This document shows, piece after piece, positions 38,917 through 47,815 of a DNA stretch of 64,000 nt. The DNA comes from Brevirhabdus sp. (GTDB lineage Bacteria > Pseudomonadota > Alphaproteobacteria > Rhodobacterales > Rhodobacteraceae): contig JAGXFH010000040.1 of assembly GCA_024637315.1 (NCBI GenBank), forward strand, positions 1 through 64,000, in the 5' to 3' direction. Below the pieces are notes generated by a model. That model worked only from the letters and a program-made list of their open reading frames with translations, was not told the origin of the DNA and did not search any database. A program made the translations under genes and the position numbers. Numbering within the stretch: the stretch's first letter is position 1; each line of letters opens with the position of its first letter.

Positions 38917-39911
38917 CTTGCCTTCAATCTTGTCAAAAACTCGGGTTTCGGTTCGGGCAGATCAGCAAGAACCACCGCGCGAAGCGTTCGCAGGGCGGGG
39001 TGCGCAAGGTCGGTCAGCAGGTGGTTCCACACCCTGGGGATCAGGTCGACATAATGTTGTTTGCCCTCTAGTCGGCAGAGGCGGGCGAAAACCCCGACGA
39101 TGCGCAGGTTTCGCTGGGCGCTGTAGATCGTGAACGCCAAGCGCAAATCGTCCGGATCGCCGCCGATGGATTTCAAGTACCGGTTCAGCAGGGGGTCGAC
39201 AAGGTTGGCCGAAAGATCGCGGCGCGCGTCCCTCAGAAGGGACGCCAGATCATAGGCCGGATGGCAGAGGAACCCGTCCTGAAAATCAAGCAGGCCAACC
39301 CGGCGGACGCCGACGCGCGTCGGCAGCCAGATCATGTTCTCGGTGTGGAAATCGCGCAACGCAAGAACAGGGGCATCTGGCTGCACCAAAGACAGCAGTC
39401 GCTTCAATTCAAGGATGAATGGTTGAACTGCGTCCCCCCCAGGTTCGGGATCAAGCCTGTACCATTCGTAGGTGATGGCCGCAAATTCTGCCAGTTGCAG
39501 TGGCGAGAATGCTGGTAGCGCGTCGGATGGCTTCGTCTGATGAAGATGAACGAGAACATCAATCGCTGCCTCGTAAAGTACCGCCTCGACCGCGGGTTCC
39601 GTGGCCATCAGACGAGCGAAAACGCCGTCACCAAAATCCTCCAGAAGCACGAATCCGTTCTCTGGATCGGCGGCCAGGATTTCGGGTGCGGACAGGCCGA
39701 TCCGATTGAGATGGTCGGCCAGACGAACAAACGGAGAGATGGTTTCGATGCCTTCGGGGCCGGCATCCATCAAGACGACACTGTGCCCCGTAGCTTTGGA
39801 CAAACGCTCGTACCGTCGGCTGGACGCATCGCCGGCAAGCGGGCGGCGCAGCGCGTCGGCCCATCCGATCTCATCCAGGAACTGTGACAAACGCTCGCTT
39901 CGGCTCAACAC
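38892..39911 (-). CDS. amgK: Sugar kinase AmgK-like (anomeric MurNAc/GlcNAc kinase), APH fold
   Basis: This 339-residue aminoglycoside-phosphotransferase-fold kinase has the catalytic loop VLALRDFHTENMIWLP and the metal-binding segment RRVGLLDFQDGFLCHPAYDLASLL. The start is GTG 39911, one base after the tsaE stop. Paired with the following MurU-like gene it fits AmgK, which phosphorylates MurNAc or GlcNAc at C1 during cell-wall recycling. An alternative is a kinase for another substrate; the neighbouring MurU argues for AmgK. Confidence 0.82.
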   Translation of the reverse strand: MLSRSERLSQFLDEIGWADALRRPLAGDASSRRYERLSKATGHSVVLMDAGPEGIETISPFVRLADHLNRIGLSAPEILAADPENGFVLLEDFGDGVFARLMATEPAVEAVLYEAAIDVLVHLHQTKPSDALPAFSPLQLAEFAAITYEWYRLDPEPGGDAVQPFILELKRLLSLVQPDAPVLALRDFHTENMIWLPTRVGVRRVGLLDFQDGFLCHPAYDLASLLRDARRDLSANLVDPLLNRYLKSIGGDPDDLRLAFTIYSAQRNLRIVGVFARLCRLEGKQHYVDLIPRVWNHLLTDLAHPALRTLRAVVLADLPEPKPEFLTRLKARCATVQAP

Positions 39912-39912
39912 G

Positions 39913-40416
39913 TCAGCGACCTTCGATGGCCGGGGCGGTCAACCGGTCGATCACGCGGTCCCACCGCGCAGAACTGCTTTCGATGGTCAGGATGCGCGCG
40001 TCGGCTGCATTTCCCGGCGCGAAAGAAAGCCGAAGCGCATTTCCGGGCGCATGATGGCCCAGACGATCAGGCCATTCGACAAGGCAGATCGCATCGTGGA
40101 ATGCGTCCGCCAGACCGAGTTCAAACACCTCGTCCGCGTCGGTGAGACGATAGAGATCTGCGTGGCAGATCTCTGCGGCACCATCATGATAGGTTTGAAT
40201 TATCGTGAACGTTGGTGAGGGAACATCTTCCTGCCATCCCGCGGCAGACAGACGCGCCTGGATCACTGCGCGCGCAAAATGGGTTTTTCCGGCCCCGATC
40301 TGCCCGGCCAGCAGGATCACGTCACCCGGTTGCAGAAGTGGCGCCAGCGCTTGCGCCAGCGCGGCGGTATCCTCGGGCGAGGCTAGGTGAACGGTCGTGG
40401 CAAGGTCGGCGGACAT
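39913..40416 (-). CDS. tsaE: tRNA threonylcarbamoyladenosine biosynthesis ATPase TsaE
   Basis: TsaE is the ATPase that turns over the TsaB-TsaD complex in t6A37 synthesis. The P-loop is DVILLAGQIGAGKTHFARAVIQ; FTIIQTYHDGAAEICHADLYRL and ICLVEWPDRLGHHAPG follow. The 167-residue length is normal. It is the first gene of the tsaE-amgK-murU-addB-addA run. tsaD is also in this window (49650-50747), in a separate operon. Confidence 0.93.
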   Translation of the reverse strand: MSADLATTVHLASPEDTAALAQALAPLLQPGDVILLAGQIGAGKTHFARAVIQARLSAAGWQEDVPSPTFTIIQTYHDGAAEICHADLYRLTDADEVFELGLADAFHDAICLVEWPDRLGHHAPGNALRLSFAPGNAADARILTIESSSARWDRVIDRLTAPAIEGR

Positions 40417-40456
40417 GGCGCTGTTTTACAACGGTGCCCGGCCTTCGCAAGTTCCT

Positions 40457-42058
40457 TCAGGCAGAAATCGTGTTCTGGCGGCGGCGCGGGTTGGCCACAG
40501 CGTCGGCATTGCCCTCGGCACGTAGCCGGCTGGCGGTTCGAAATCCGACCAGCGTGGCGCCGCCCGACAGCGGCGCGAACCGGCATTCAAGCAGGCGACC
40601 GTCGCGCAGGCGGATTTCGGCGCTCCACTCGGCCCGCTCGCCGAAACCGACGACGAATTCGCGCAGATCGCCCCAGACCGGGGTTGGCGCAGATTTCTCG
40701 TTCCACGATCGTGTTGCGTCGGAAATCCCGAAATTATCGACCGTGGTCGAAGGGTCGATGCCCCAAAGCCGGGCATAAGCCGAATTCGACAATGTCAGCG
40801 AACCTGTGGCGGAGAAGACGGCAATGGCCTCGTCGAGACTGTCAAGCACCGCCTGGCCGGTTTCCAGCTCTGCACGGAATCGCCGGGTCAGAGAGATCTC
40901 GGCACTGATATCTTCGAACAGGAATGCAACAGCGCCATCCGGATGCGGCCTGCCGGTCACCCGGTAGGTCTGCCCGGAGGCCAGCGACCAGGTTTCCTCG
41001 TATGTGCCATTGGAGGCGGCATTCTCCAACTCGTACATCCGCTGGCGCCACGACTTGTAGTCTTTCGGCTCGGGAATGATTTTCTTCTCGCGCAACCGGT
41101 CCAGTATCGACTGCAGGCTTGGCTTGGCGATCAGGAATTCCGGTGGAAGATGGGTCAGATCGGTCAGCGCCGGATTGAACAAGGTCAGCTTTCGCGATTT
41201 GTCGAAGATTGCCAGTCCCACAGTGAGGTGAGCGAAGGTCTTGGTCAGGGTCTGGACGAAGTCGCGAAGCGACGTCTCGGCCCGCACGGTCTTGTCGGCG
41301 GTGACAGCCATGAACAGTACCTCGTCCGCAATCGCGGTCCGGCAGCAATCGAACCAGCGAGGCTCCGGCTCATGAGGGAGTTTGGTCCAAATCCGGACTG
41401 TGCTTGATTTTTCCGTCACCTTGCCAAGCCGCGCGGTATCGAACAGGGCGGCTGGCGGCCAGCTGGGGGCCAGCAAATCCGGGCGGTTCTTCTGGGCCAG
41501 GTCAAGATATGAGGAGTTGGCCCAGGTGATCGTCCCGTCTGGCCGCTGCCGCCACATCAGGAACGGGGCATGGTCGGCCGTGTTGCGCAACGTGGCCAAC
41601 TCCCGCTCCATCGCGGCTAGGCTGTGGCGGTCCAGATCAACTCTCATGTCATCTGTCTCGCTATCGACAAGGCAAAGTCGCGCCAGGCCGTCGCGCCATT
41701 CAGCATGCAACTGTGAAATCCCATCCTTGGAGATCAGCCGCGCCCGACCTTCTTCGGCAAGCTGCTCAAGCTTCTCCAGCAGATCCGGAAATCGCGGCAG
41801 CAACAATGAAACCAGTCGCATCCAGTCCGATTTTCCGTCCGGCGCGCCCGAAAGGATTTGCTTGGCGGGTTCCGTAGCATTCACGAGGTCTTCGTCGTCA
41901 AACAGAAACGCGACCGCGTGATCGGGCTCCATCATGAACCCCTTCGCGCGGCGCTTGGTTCGTGCCTCGATCCAGGCCAACAGGGAAAGGGCCAAGAACG
42001 CGACGATGAAAGAACCGCCAAGCAGGGCAGCGATCTGTGTCAGCAAGCTATGGTTCAT
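40457..42058 (-). CDS. Membrane-anchored multi-PAS protein without a kinase domain
   Basis: The ATG at 42058 gives a 533-residue protein with one N-terminal membrane segment (QIAALLGGSFIVAFLALSLLAWIEA). Two to three PAS-like domains follow (PFLMWRQRPDGTITWANSSYLDLAQKN; GLAIFDKSRKLTLFNPALTDLTHLP; DEAIAVFSATGSLTLSNSAYARLWGI). There is no histidine-kinase, GGDEF or EAL domain. It lies between regB and tsaE, all on the same strand; a role as an accessory sensor is inference. The frame extends to 42100, but the extra 14 residues are not convincing. Confidence 0.75.
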   Translation of the reverse strand: MNHSLLTQIAALLGGSFIVAFLALSLLAWIEARTKRRAKGFMMEPDHAVAFLFDDEDLVNATEPAKQILSGAPDGKSDWMRLVSLLLPRFPDLLEKLEQLAEEGRARLISKDGISQLHAEWRDGLARLCLVDSETDDMRVDLDRHSLAAMERELATLRNTADHAPFLMWRQRPDGTITWANSSYLDLAQKNRPDLLAPSWPPAALFDTARLGKVTEKSSTVRIWTKLPHEPEPRWFDCCRTAIADEVLFMAVTADKTVRAETSLRDFVQTLTKTFAHLTVGLAIFDKSRKLTLFNPALTDLTHLPPEFLIAKPSLQSILDRLREKKIIPEPKDYKSWRQRMYELENAASNGTYEETWSLASGQTYRVTGRPHPDGAVAFLFEDISAEISLTRRFRAELETGQAVLDSLDEAIAVFSATGSLTLSNSAYARLWGIDPSTTVDNFGISDATRSWNEKSAPTPVWGDLREFVVGFGERAEWSAEIRLRDGRLLECRFAPLSGGATLVGFRTASRLRAEGNADAVANPRRRQNTISA

Positions 42059-42132
42059 TCTGGACCATTCCCGGGTCGGAGTTACGGACCATAACTGCAC
42101 CGAGGAGGGTTAAATGCTGGTTAACCCTGAAC

Positions 42133-43530
42133 TCAGTCGGTGATCAGCTTGTTCTCTCCCAAGCCGCGACCGGCGTCGGCGGCCTCGACGGTGATGCGGT
42201 CGAGCGGCCAGGTTACCTCGACAATGGCGCCGGTTCGCGTCCCTTTTTCGGCGCGCCCCGAAAATGTATCCCTGCCATTGGCAAAGCTCAGCTCTGCTCC
42301 CGAGCGTTCCAGCAGCGTCTTGGCGATGAACAAACCAAGTCCCATTCCCTGATAGCCGGGCCGCTCTTTCTGTTGCTCGTCGGTCCGACGCCGACGCACG
42401 AACGGGTCGCCAATCCGGCCGATCACCTGCGGGGAGAACCCTCTGCCGTCATCAACGATGCGGATCAACAGATCGGTGTCGGACCAGATCGCGTCCACCC
42501 AAACCCGGCTCTCCGCAAAATCCACGGCATTCTGAACCAGGTTTCTAAGCCCATGCACGATCTCTGGACGGCGCTGGATGATTGGCGGCCTGTCAGTGTC
42601 CGTGCCGGACGAATAAGCATGAATCTCGATGGTCTTTCCGCGACCCATATGGGGTTCGGCGGCTTCGCGGATCACCTCGGTCAAGGGCACGGTATGCAAA
42701 TGCACATCGTCCTTCCCCGCCCGCCCCATCGAGCGCAGGATATCACGGCACCGATCGGCCTGATCGCGAATGAGCGCTGCGTCCTCGAGCAGATCGGGCC
42801 TTTCCGAAAGCTCCTCGATCAGTTCACTGCTGGCCAGCTTGATGGTTGCCAGCGGCGTCCCGAGCTCATGCGCCGCAGCCGCTACAACCCCGGCAAGATC
42901 GGTCAACTTCTGTTCGCGCGCCAAGGCCATTTGCGTGGCCAGCAATGCCTCGGACATCGAGTTGATTTCGGAGGTGACGCGCCTGGCATAAGCCCCAAGA
43001 AAGATCACCCCGATGATGATGGCCAGCCAGAACCCGAAAACGAAGTCTTTGGGCAGACGCATCACAAAGCCCATATCGGTGCGCAGCTGGACGTGGAACC
43101 ACATCACAAGTGTGGTCAGCGCAATTGCGATTCCGCCGACGATCAGCGTCGGCCCGGTGCGCAGCGCGGTGGCAGAGATCGTCACCGGCGCCAGGATCAG
43201 AAGCGCGAACGGGTTGTTGAGGCCGCCGGTCAGGTAAAGCAGCGCCGCCAGCTGGGTGATGTCGAAGATCAGCATCCACATCACCTCGTTCTCCGAGAGG
43301 CGCTTGTTCTCCGGGTAGATGAAGATGGCGACCAGATTGGCGATCACAGACGCGCCCACCGCCATCAGACAGAGCCCGAGGTTGAGGTTCAGGTCAAACC
43401 ATCGCTGTGCCACGAGAATCGCGGAAAGTTGCCCGACGATCGCGATCCAGCGCAGCACGATCAGCGTGCGCAAGCGAACCCAATCACTACGCCGTTCTTC
43501 AGTCGGGAGTCCGGCGAAGGGGGTTGTCAT
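42133..43530 (-). CDS. regB: Redox-sensing membrane histidine kinase RegB (PrrB)
   Basis: RegB phosphorylates RegA when respiration and the quinone pool signal low oxygen, controlling photosynthesis, respiration, nitrogen and carbon fixation. The 465-residue protein has about six membrane segments. It carries the quinone-site motif GGLNNPF (within LYLTGGLNNPFALLIL), the H-box VAAAAHELGTPLATIKLASSEL, a nearby Cys in QADRCRDILRSMGRAGKDD that corresponds to the redox-active Cys, and a C-terminal ATPase (RIVDDGRGFSP, GMGLGLFIAKTLLERSGAELSF). It diverges from senC-regA. Confidence 0.95.
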   Translation of the reverse strand: MTTPFAGLPTEERRSDWVRLRTLIVLRWIAIVGQLSAILVAQRWFDLNLNLGLCLMAVGASVIANLVAIFIYPENKRLSENEVMWMLIFDITQLAALLYLTGGLNNPFALLILAPVTISATALRTGPTLIVGGIAIALTTLVMWFHVQLRTDMGFVMRLPKDFVFGFWLAIIIGVIFLGAYARRVTSEINSMSEALLATQMALAREQKLTDLAGVVAAAAHELGTPLATIKLASSELIEELSERPDLLEDAALIRDQADRCRDILRSMGRAGKDDVHLHTVPLTEVIREAAEPHMGRGKTIEIHAYSSGTDTDRPPIIQRRPEIVHGLRNLVQNAVDFAESRVWVDAIWSDTDLLIRIVDDGRGFSPQVIGRIGDPFVRRRRTDEQQKERPGYQGMGLGLFIAKTLLERSGAELSFANGRDTFSGRAEKGTRTGAIVEVTWPLDRITVEAADAGRGLGENKLITD

Positions 43531-43623
43531 TTTGGGGTCCGACCTAATTTACAACAACGTTTCCCCTTGTTAGTGGCGACGGTTGCTGGGATCAATGCGC
43601 CCGAAACAGGCCGGAGGTCGGAG

Positions 43624-44262
43624 ATGGTCAAAACCCAGACTTATGCGGTCGCCGCCGCGATTGCGGGGGTCGGGCTTTTGGGCGTGGTGATGTACTATGC
43701 CAGCCGTCCATCGGCGGACGATCCTTTTGCGCCCTGCCGCGCATCTGCGATCGCCGGCGGAGCCGGCAGCATCGGCGGGCCATTCACGCTGGTCAGCGAA
43801 ACCGGCGAAACCGTGACGGACAAAGAGGTCTTCACCAAGCCCTCGCTGGTTTATTTCGGCTACACGTTCTGCCCGGATGTCTGCCCCGCCGACACCGCCC
43901 GCAATGCCGAGGCGGTCGATGCGGCGGCTGCCTTGGGTTACGATGTTCAGGCGGTTTTCATCTCGGTCGACCCGGATCGCGATACGCCGGAGGTTGTGGC
44001 GGAATTCACCGACTATCTGCACGAGGACATGCTGGGCCTGACCGGCTCTGCCGAACAGGTCAAGGCGGCGTCGCAGGCTTACAAGACCTATTATCGCAAG
44101 CAGGACGGTGATCCGGATTACTACCTCGTGGATCATTCCACATTTTCTTACCTGGTTCTTCCGGAAATCGGGTTTGTGGAATTCTTCAAACGTGATGATA
44201 CTGCCGAGGAATTGGCAGAAGGAATGGCCTGTTATCTTGATATTGCCGGTTACGGAAATTGA
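43624..44262 (+). CDS. senC: SCO1/SenC (PrrC) copper chaperone
   Basis: This 212-residue protein is anchored by one N-terminal membrane segment (YAVAAAIAGVGLLGVVMYYA). It carries the copper-binding motif YFGYTFCPDVCPADTARN and the conserved His in YLVDHSTFSYLVLP. SCO1/SenC proteins deliver copper to the CuA site of cytochrome oxidase; in Rhodobacter they also connect to RegB signalling. The start is ATG 43624; the frame is open for 1.6 kb upstream only as a shadow of regB. It is followed by regA after 51 bases. Confidence 0.94.
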   Translation: MVKTQTYAVAAAIAGVGLLGVVMYYASRPSADDPFAPCRASAIAGGAGSIGGPFTLVSETGETVTDKEVFTKPSLVYFGYTFCPDVCPADTARNAEAVDAAAALGYDVQAVFISVDPDRDTPEVVAEFTDYLHEDMLGLTGSAEQVKAASQAYKTYYRKQDGDPDYYLVDHSTFSYLVLPEIGFVEFFKRDDTAEELAEGMACYLDIAGYGN

Positions 44263-44313
44263 CCCTGGCCCGACCGGGCAATATCTTTGCGAAAGTCTTA
44301 CAAAGGAAATCGG

Positions 44314-44868
44314 ATGTCAGAGGCCGAAGGTCTGGATCTTGGCGACGACAAGTCGCTGCTGCTTGTCGATGATGATGAAGCTTTTCTGCGCCGTCTTGCC
44401 CGCGCCATGGAGAAGCGCGGGTTCGAGCCCGAAATGGCCGGATCAGTTGCGGCAGGAAAGGCCTTTGCCACGGCCCGCCCGCCAGCCTATGCCGTCGTGG
44501 ATCTGCGGCTCGAGGATGGCAACGGTCTGGATGTTGTTGAAACCATTCGCGAAAAGCGGCCTGACAGCCGAATCGTTGTGCTGACCGGATACGGTGCGAT
44601 CGCCACTGCAGTGGCGGCAGTGAAGATCGGCGCGACGGACTATCTCTCGAAGCCTGCGGACGCCAACGATATCACCAACGCGCTGCTGGCAAACGGGGCA
44701 GAGTTGCCGCCGCCCCCTGATAATCCGATGTCGGCGGACCGTGTTCGGTGGGAACACATCCAACGGGTCTACGAGCTTTGCGACCGCAATGTCAGCGAGA
44801 CGGCCCGGCGGCTGAACATGCACCGACGGACCCTGCAGCGAATTCTGGCCAAACGCAGCCCGAAATAG
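44314..44868 (+). CDS. regA: Redox response regulator RegA (PrrA)
   Basis: RegA is the response regulator partner of RegB. The ATG at 44314 follows AAAGGAAA and gives 184 residues, the usual RegA length. The receiver domain shows LLLVDDDEAFLRRLARAM and YAVVDLRLEDGNGLDVVETI, with the phosphoacceptor Asp in VVDLRL. The C-terminus is the invariant Fis-type helix-turn-helix ERIQRVYELCDRNVSETARRLNMHRRTLQRILAKRSPK (here HIQRV). Upstream in-frame TTG 44287 is less likely. Confidence 0.96.
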   Translation: MSEAEGLDLGDDKSLLLVDDDEAFLRRLARAMEKRGFEPEMAGSVAAGKAFATARPPAYAVVDLRLEDGNGLDVVETIREKRPDSRIVVLTGYGAIATAVAAVKIGATDYLSKPADANDITNALLANGAELPPPPDNPMSADRVRWEHIQRVYELCDRNVSETARRLNMHRRTLQRILAKRSPK

Positions 44869-44934
44869 CAACCTGCATGCGACAGGTGTCGCCAGATCCA
44901 GCGTCCGGCGCCTCTACCAGCATTCCAACCAGCG

Positions 44935-45525
44935 CTAGCAGTGCGACAGCAAATGGTGGTGACGGGCGGTGAACTCCGCCCGCACCTCGACTGGCGGGCG
45001 CAGCTTGATCGAGAACCCATTGATCAAGGAGTGGTTCGGCACTCCGAAGAACCTGTCCGCCTCGGCCTTGGTAAAGCCCGCGATCTGCGTCGCTTCCAGC
45101 CAGGCGCTGACCTTGTCGGCCTTCTTGATATCTTTCTTGATCTTCGGGGGGATCTGCGCGGGCAGTCCGAACCTGATGTGGATCGCAGCTGCCAGCCTAT
45201 CGTCAAGCGCCCCATAGCCCGGCCCGACGGCGGATTTAACCGGGCTGATCATGTCGCCGATCACATATTCCGGTGCGTCATGCAGCAGTGCCGCCAATCG
45301 CCACTTTGCCGCGCCAGCCGGATAGATGCGCGCGTGGATCTGTTCAACCAGCAGCGAATGTTCGGCGACCGAGTAGGCAAAGTCACCGCGGGTCTGTCCA
45401 TTCCAGCGCGCGACGAAGGCCAGTCCATGGGCGATATCCTCGATCTCGATATCCACCGGGGTGGGGTCCAGCAGGTCCAGCCTTCGACCCGAAAGCATCC
45501 GTTGCCACGCGCGGGGTTGTTTCAT
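44935..45525 (-). CDS. HD-domain hydrolase (YfbR/5'-nucleotidase-like)
   Basis: This 196-residue cytosolic protein has an HD metal-binding domain: RGDFAYSVAEHSLLVEQIH, then WRLAALLHDAPEYVIGDMISPVKSA. This is the pattern of YfbR-like deoxynucleotide 5'-nucleotidases and relatives. It sits between regA and ahcY, converging on regA and diverging from ahcY with a 111-base gap. HD hydrolases at this place are common in Rhodobacteraceae. Substrate is unknown. Confidence 0.8.
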   Translation of the reverse strand: MKQPRAWQRMLSGRRLDLLDPTPVDIEIEDIAHGLAFVARWNGQTRGDFAYSVAEHSLLVEQIHARIYPAGAAKWRLAALLHDAPEYVIGDMISPVKSAVGPGYGALDDRLAAAIHIRFGLPAQIPPKIKKDIKKADKVSAWLEATQIAGFTKAEADRFFGVPNHSLINGFSIKLRPPVEVRAEFTARHHHLLSHC

Positions 45526-45636
45526 CGTTCAGCCTTTTGCAAGCCCGCGGACCTTAGCCATCTGGACCCGGCATTGTCGAGGTGGCATCGGGGTGCTATC
45601 TGACCCGTCAGATCGAATTTGAAGGAGTACGGCAGG

Positions 45637-47031
45637 ATGCCGAAGGATTACATCGTCAGGGATATTGGTTTGGCAGGTTATGGCCGTAAAGAGCTGGACA
45701 TAGCTGAAACCGAAATGCCCGGCCTAATGGCATTGCGCGACGAATACGGCGCAAGTAAACTGTTGAAAGGCGCCCGGATTGCCGGCTCGCTTCACATGAC
45801 TATCCAGACCGCCGTGCTGATCGAGACGCTCACAGCCCTGGGTGCCGATGTGCGCTGGGCATCGTGCAACATTTTCTCGACACAGGATCACGCCGCTGCC
45901 GCGATTGCAGAGGGCGGCACCCCGGTCTTTGCGATCAAGGGCGAAACGCTGGAAGATTACTGGACCTATACAGACAAGATCTTCCAGTTTGCGGAAGGCA
46001 CTTGCAACATGATCCTCGACGATGGTGGCGACGCCACGATGTATGTGCTTATGGGCGCACGGGTCGAGGCAGGCGAGACAGAGCTGATCGAAGTGCCGAC
46101 AAGCGAGGAAGAGACGTTTCTGTTCGCCCAGATCAAGAAGCGGCTTGCTGAAAGCCCAGGCTGGTTCACCAAGCAGCGCGATGCGATCAGGGGCGTCTCC
46201 GAGGAAACCACAACCGGTGTGCATCGCCTTTACGACTTGCACAAGAAGGGCCTGCTGCCTTTCCCGGCGATCAACGTCAATGACTCGGTAACCAAGTCAA
46301 AATTCGACAATAAGTATGGCTGCAAGGAATCGCTGGTTGACGGCATCCGTCGCGCCACTGACACGATGATGGCTGGCAAGGTGGCCGTCGTCTGTGGCTA
46401 CGGCGATGTCGGAAAGGGCTCTGCCGCCTCGCTTCGCGGTGCAGGGGCGAGGGTCAAAGTTACCGAAATAGACCCGATTTGCGCGTTGCAGGCGGCGATG
46501 GACGGTTACGAGGTCGTCGTGCTTGAAGATGTGGTCGGCAGCGCAGACATCTTCGTCACCACGACTGGAAACAAGGACGTGATCCGCATCGAGCATGTAC
46601 GCGAGATGAAGGACATGGCGATCGTTGGAAATATTGGCCATTTCGACAATGAAATTCAGGTGGCCGCACTGAAGAACCACAAATGGACCAACATCAAGGA
46701 CCAGGTGGACATGATCGAGATGCCGTCCGGTAACCGGATCATCCTGCTCAGCGAGGGGCGGTTGTTGAACCTCGGCAACGCCACCGGCCATCCGAGTTTC
46801 GTGATGTCGGCAAGCTTCACCAACCAGGTTCTGGCGCAGATCGAGCTGTGGACCAAGACCGAAGACTATAAGCCCGGTGTCTACATCCTGCCGAAGGCGC
46901 TGGATGAAAAGGTCGCGCGTCTGCATCTGGCACGGATCGGCGTCAAGCTGACCGAGTTGAAGAAGGAACAGGCGGATTACATCGGCGTCACAGTCGACGG
47001 ACCGTTCAAACCAGAACATTACCGCTACTGA
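45637..47031 (+). CDS. ahcY: S-adenosylhomocysteine hydrolase
   Basis: AhcY splits S-adenosylhomocysteine to adenosine and homocysteine, sustaining SAM-dependent methylation. The 464-residue protein has [59 protein letters not shown], the NAD loop [23 protein letters not shown], and C-terminal [13 protein letters not shown] 45637 follows AAGGAG at 45621-45626. A strong terminator follows at 47054-47085. I looked for a SAH or SAM-SAH riboswitch in the 111-base leader and could not see one. Confidence 0.96.
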   Translation: MPKDYIVRDIGLAGYGRKELDIAETEMPGLMALRDEYGASKLLKGARIAGSLHMTIQTAVLIETLTALGADVRWASCNIFSTQDHAAAAIAEGGTPVFAIKGETLEDYWTYTDKIFQFAEGTCNMILDDGGDATMYVLMGARVEAGETELIEVPTSEEETFLFAQIKKRLAESPGWFTKQRDAIRGVSEETTTGVHRLYDLHKKGLLPFPAINVNDSVTKSKFDNKYGCKESLVDGIRRATDTMMAGKVAVVCGYGDVGKGSAASLRGAGARVKVTEIDPICALQAAMDGYEVVVLEDVVGSADIFVTTTGNKDVIRIEHVREMKDMAIVGNIGHFDNEIQVAALKNHKWTNIKDQVDMIEMPSGNRIILLSEGRLLNLGNATGHPSFVMSASFTNQVLAQIELWTKTEDYKPGVYILPKALDEKVARLHLARIGVKLTELKKEQADYIGVTVDGPFKPEHYRY

Positions 47032-47053
47032 TCTCGCCTATAAGGCCAGTGTT

Positions 47054-47085
47054 GCCGCCCGGTTTCACGACCGGGCGGCGTTTTC
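47054..47085 (+). terminator. Rho-independent terminator after ahcY
   Basis: GCCGCCCGGT (47054-47063) pairs perfectly with ACCGGGCGGC (47070-47079) around a 6-base loop, followed by GTTTTC. It lies 23 bases after the ahcY stop. Confidence 0.88.
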
Positions 47086-47232
47086 ATGACCTGCCGCGGC
47101 GAAGCATTGCACATGGGAAGTTTCGGGAATTTTTCCCTTTGTGTCACGCTCGATCACCTTTACCCTCCGGCCAAGTCCGAAATCCGGGCTGGTGATGCGG
47201 GACAGTGCCCGAAAAAAGGTGGGAGTAGACCT

Positions 47233-47574
47233 ATGGGAAAACGCGACGATCTTATCGCGATTTATGCAGCTGATTTGAAAACCAAGTGCGGGATGACACC
47301 CGACATGGATCTTCTGACGAAGGTCACAATCGGCTGCGGGCCGGCAATCTATAACGCCGATGCCTCAACCGTTGCTGGGACACAGGCCAGCGAACTGGAA
47401 ACCGTCAAGGAAAACTTTCTGATAAAGAAACTGGGCTTGCCTGACGGTCCGAACCTGATGGCGGCAATAAATTCGGTGATTGAAACCTATGGCCGCTCGG
47501 AGCGGAACAAGTATCGCGCCGTGGTCTATTACATGCTGACCAAGCATTTCGGCAAAGAGTCCGTCTACGGTTAA
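47233..47574 (+). CDS. DUF2853 family protein
   Basis: The ATG at 47233 follows GGGAG and gives a 113-residue soluble protein: MGKRDDLIAIYAADLKTKCGMTPDMDLLTKVTIGCGPAIYNADASTVAGT, ending ERNKYRAVVYYMLTKHFGKESVYG. This matches the small helical DUF2853 family of unknown function. The frame is open to 47086 but the upstream part is mostly an ahcY-distal leader. It is monocistronic: a terminator lies before it and another about 240 bases after it. Confidence 0.8.
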   Translation: MGKRDDLIAIYAADLKTKCGMTPDMDLLTKVTIGCGPAIYNADASTVAGTQASELETVKENFLIKKLGLPDGPNLMAAINSVIETYGRSERNKYRAVVYYMLTKHFGKESVYG

Positions 47575-47655
47575 GACCAACCGGATCGGACAAAGCGCCC
47601 GCCCGCTTCGGCGGACGTTCTTGTTAACGACACCTACCGCAAGTTTAAGAAACCG

Positions 47656-47815
47656 TGTGGCTTTCTAGGTAGTTGGAGTTTGCTTTGCCAGGCCAATGGG
47701 CCTAGGGTCATTCTTGTCGGACCAGTAAGGTCGGAACCTAATTCGAACACGTGGGTGCCTGAGGGAGCACGTGGGGTGGTGGAGGGTTCCGAGGGGTCGG
47801 GACCCTCCCTTTTTT
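47656..47815 (+). ncRNA. Candidate structured small RNA ending in a strong terminator
   Basis: The 240 bases after the DUF2853 gene contain no credible ORF but several hairpins. AGGCC-AATG-GGCCT is near 47690-47703. CACGTG at about 47748 can pair with CACGTG at about 47768, extended by TGC/GCA. A textbook terminator ends the segment. Upstream, TTGTTA (47621-47626) and TTTAAG (47644-47649), spaced 17 bases, could be a sigma-70 promoter giving a start near 47656. The transcript would be about 160 nt. I could not match it to SRP RNA, tmRNA, RNase P RNA or 6S RNA by eye. Existence and 5' end are inference. Confidence 0.4.
47781..47815 (+). terminator. Strong rho-independent terminator of the candidate small RNA
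   Basis: GGAGGGTTCC (47781-47790) pairs with GGGACCCTCC (47799-47808) around an 8-base loop: ten pairs with one G-U wobble. Six T residues follow (47810-47815). It points rightward and abuts the stop codon of the convergent DUF1761 gene. On the minus strand no T-run follows. Confidence 0.88.

Noticed and set aside
42037-43623. 529-residue N-terminal extension of senC
   Set aside because: It is antisense to regB; the SenC family starts at ATG 43624.
45526-45636. SAH or SAM-SAH riboswitch before ahcY
   Set aside because: The 111-base leader shows no convincing conserved core or pseudoknot by eye.
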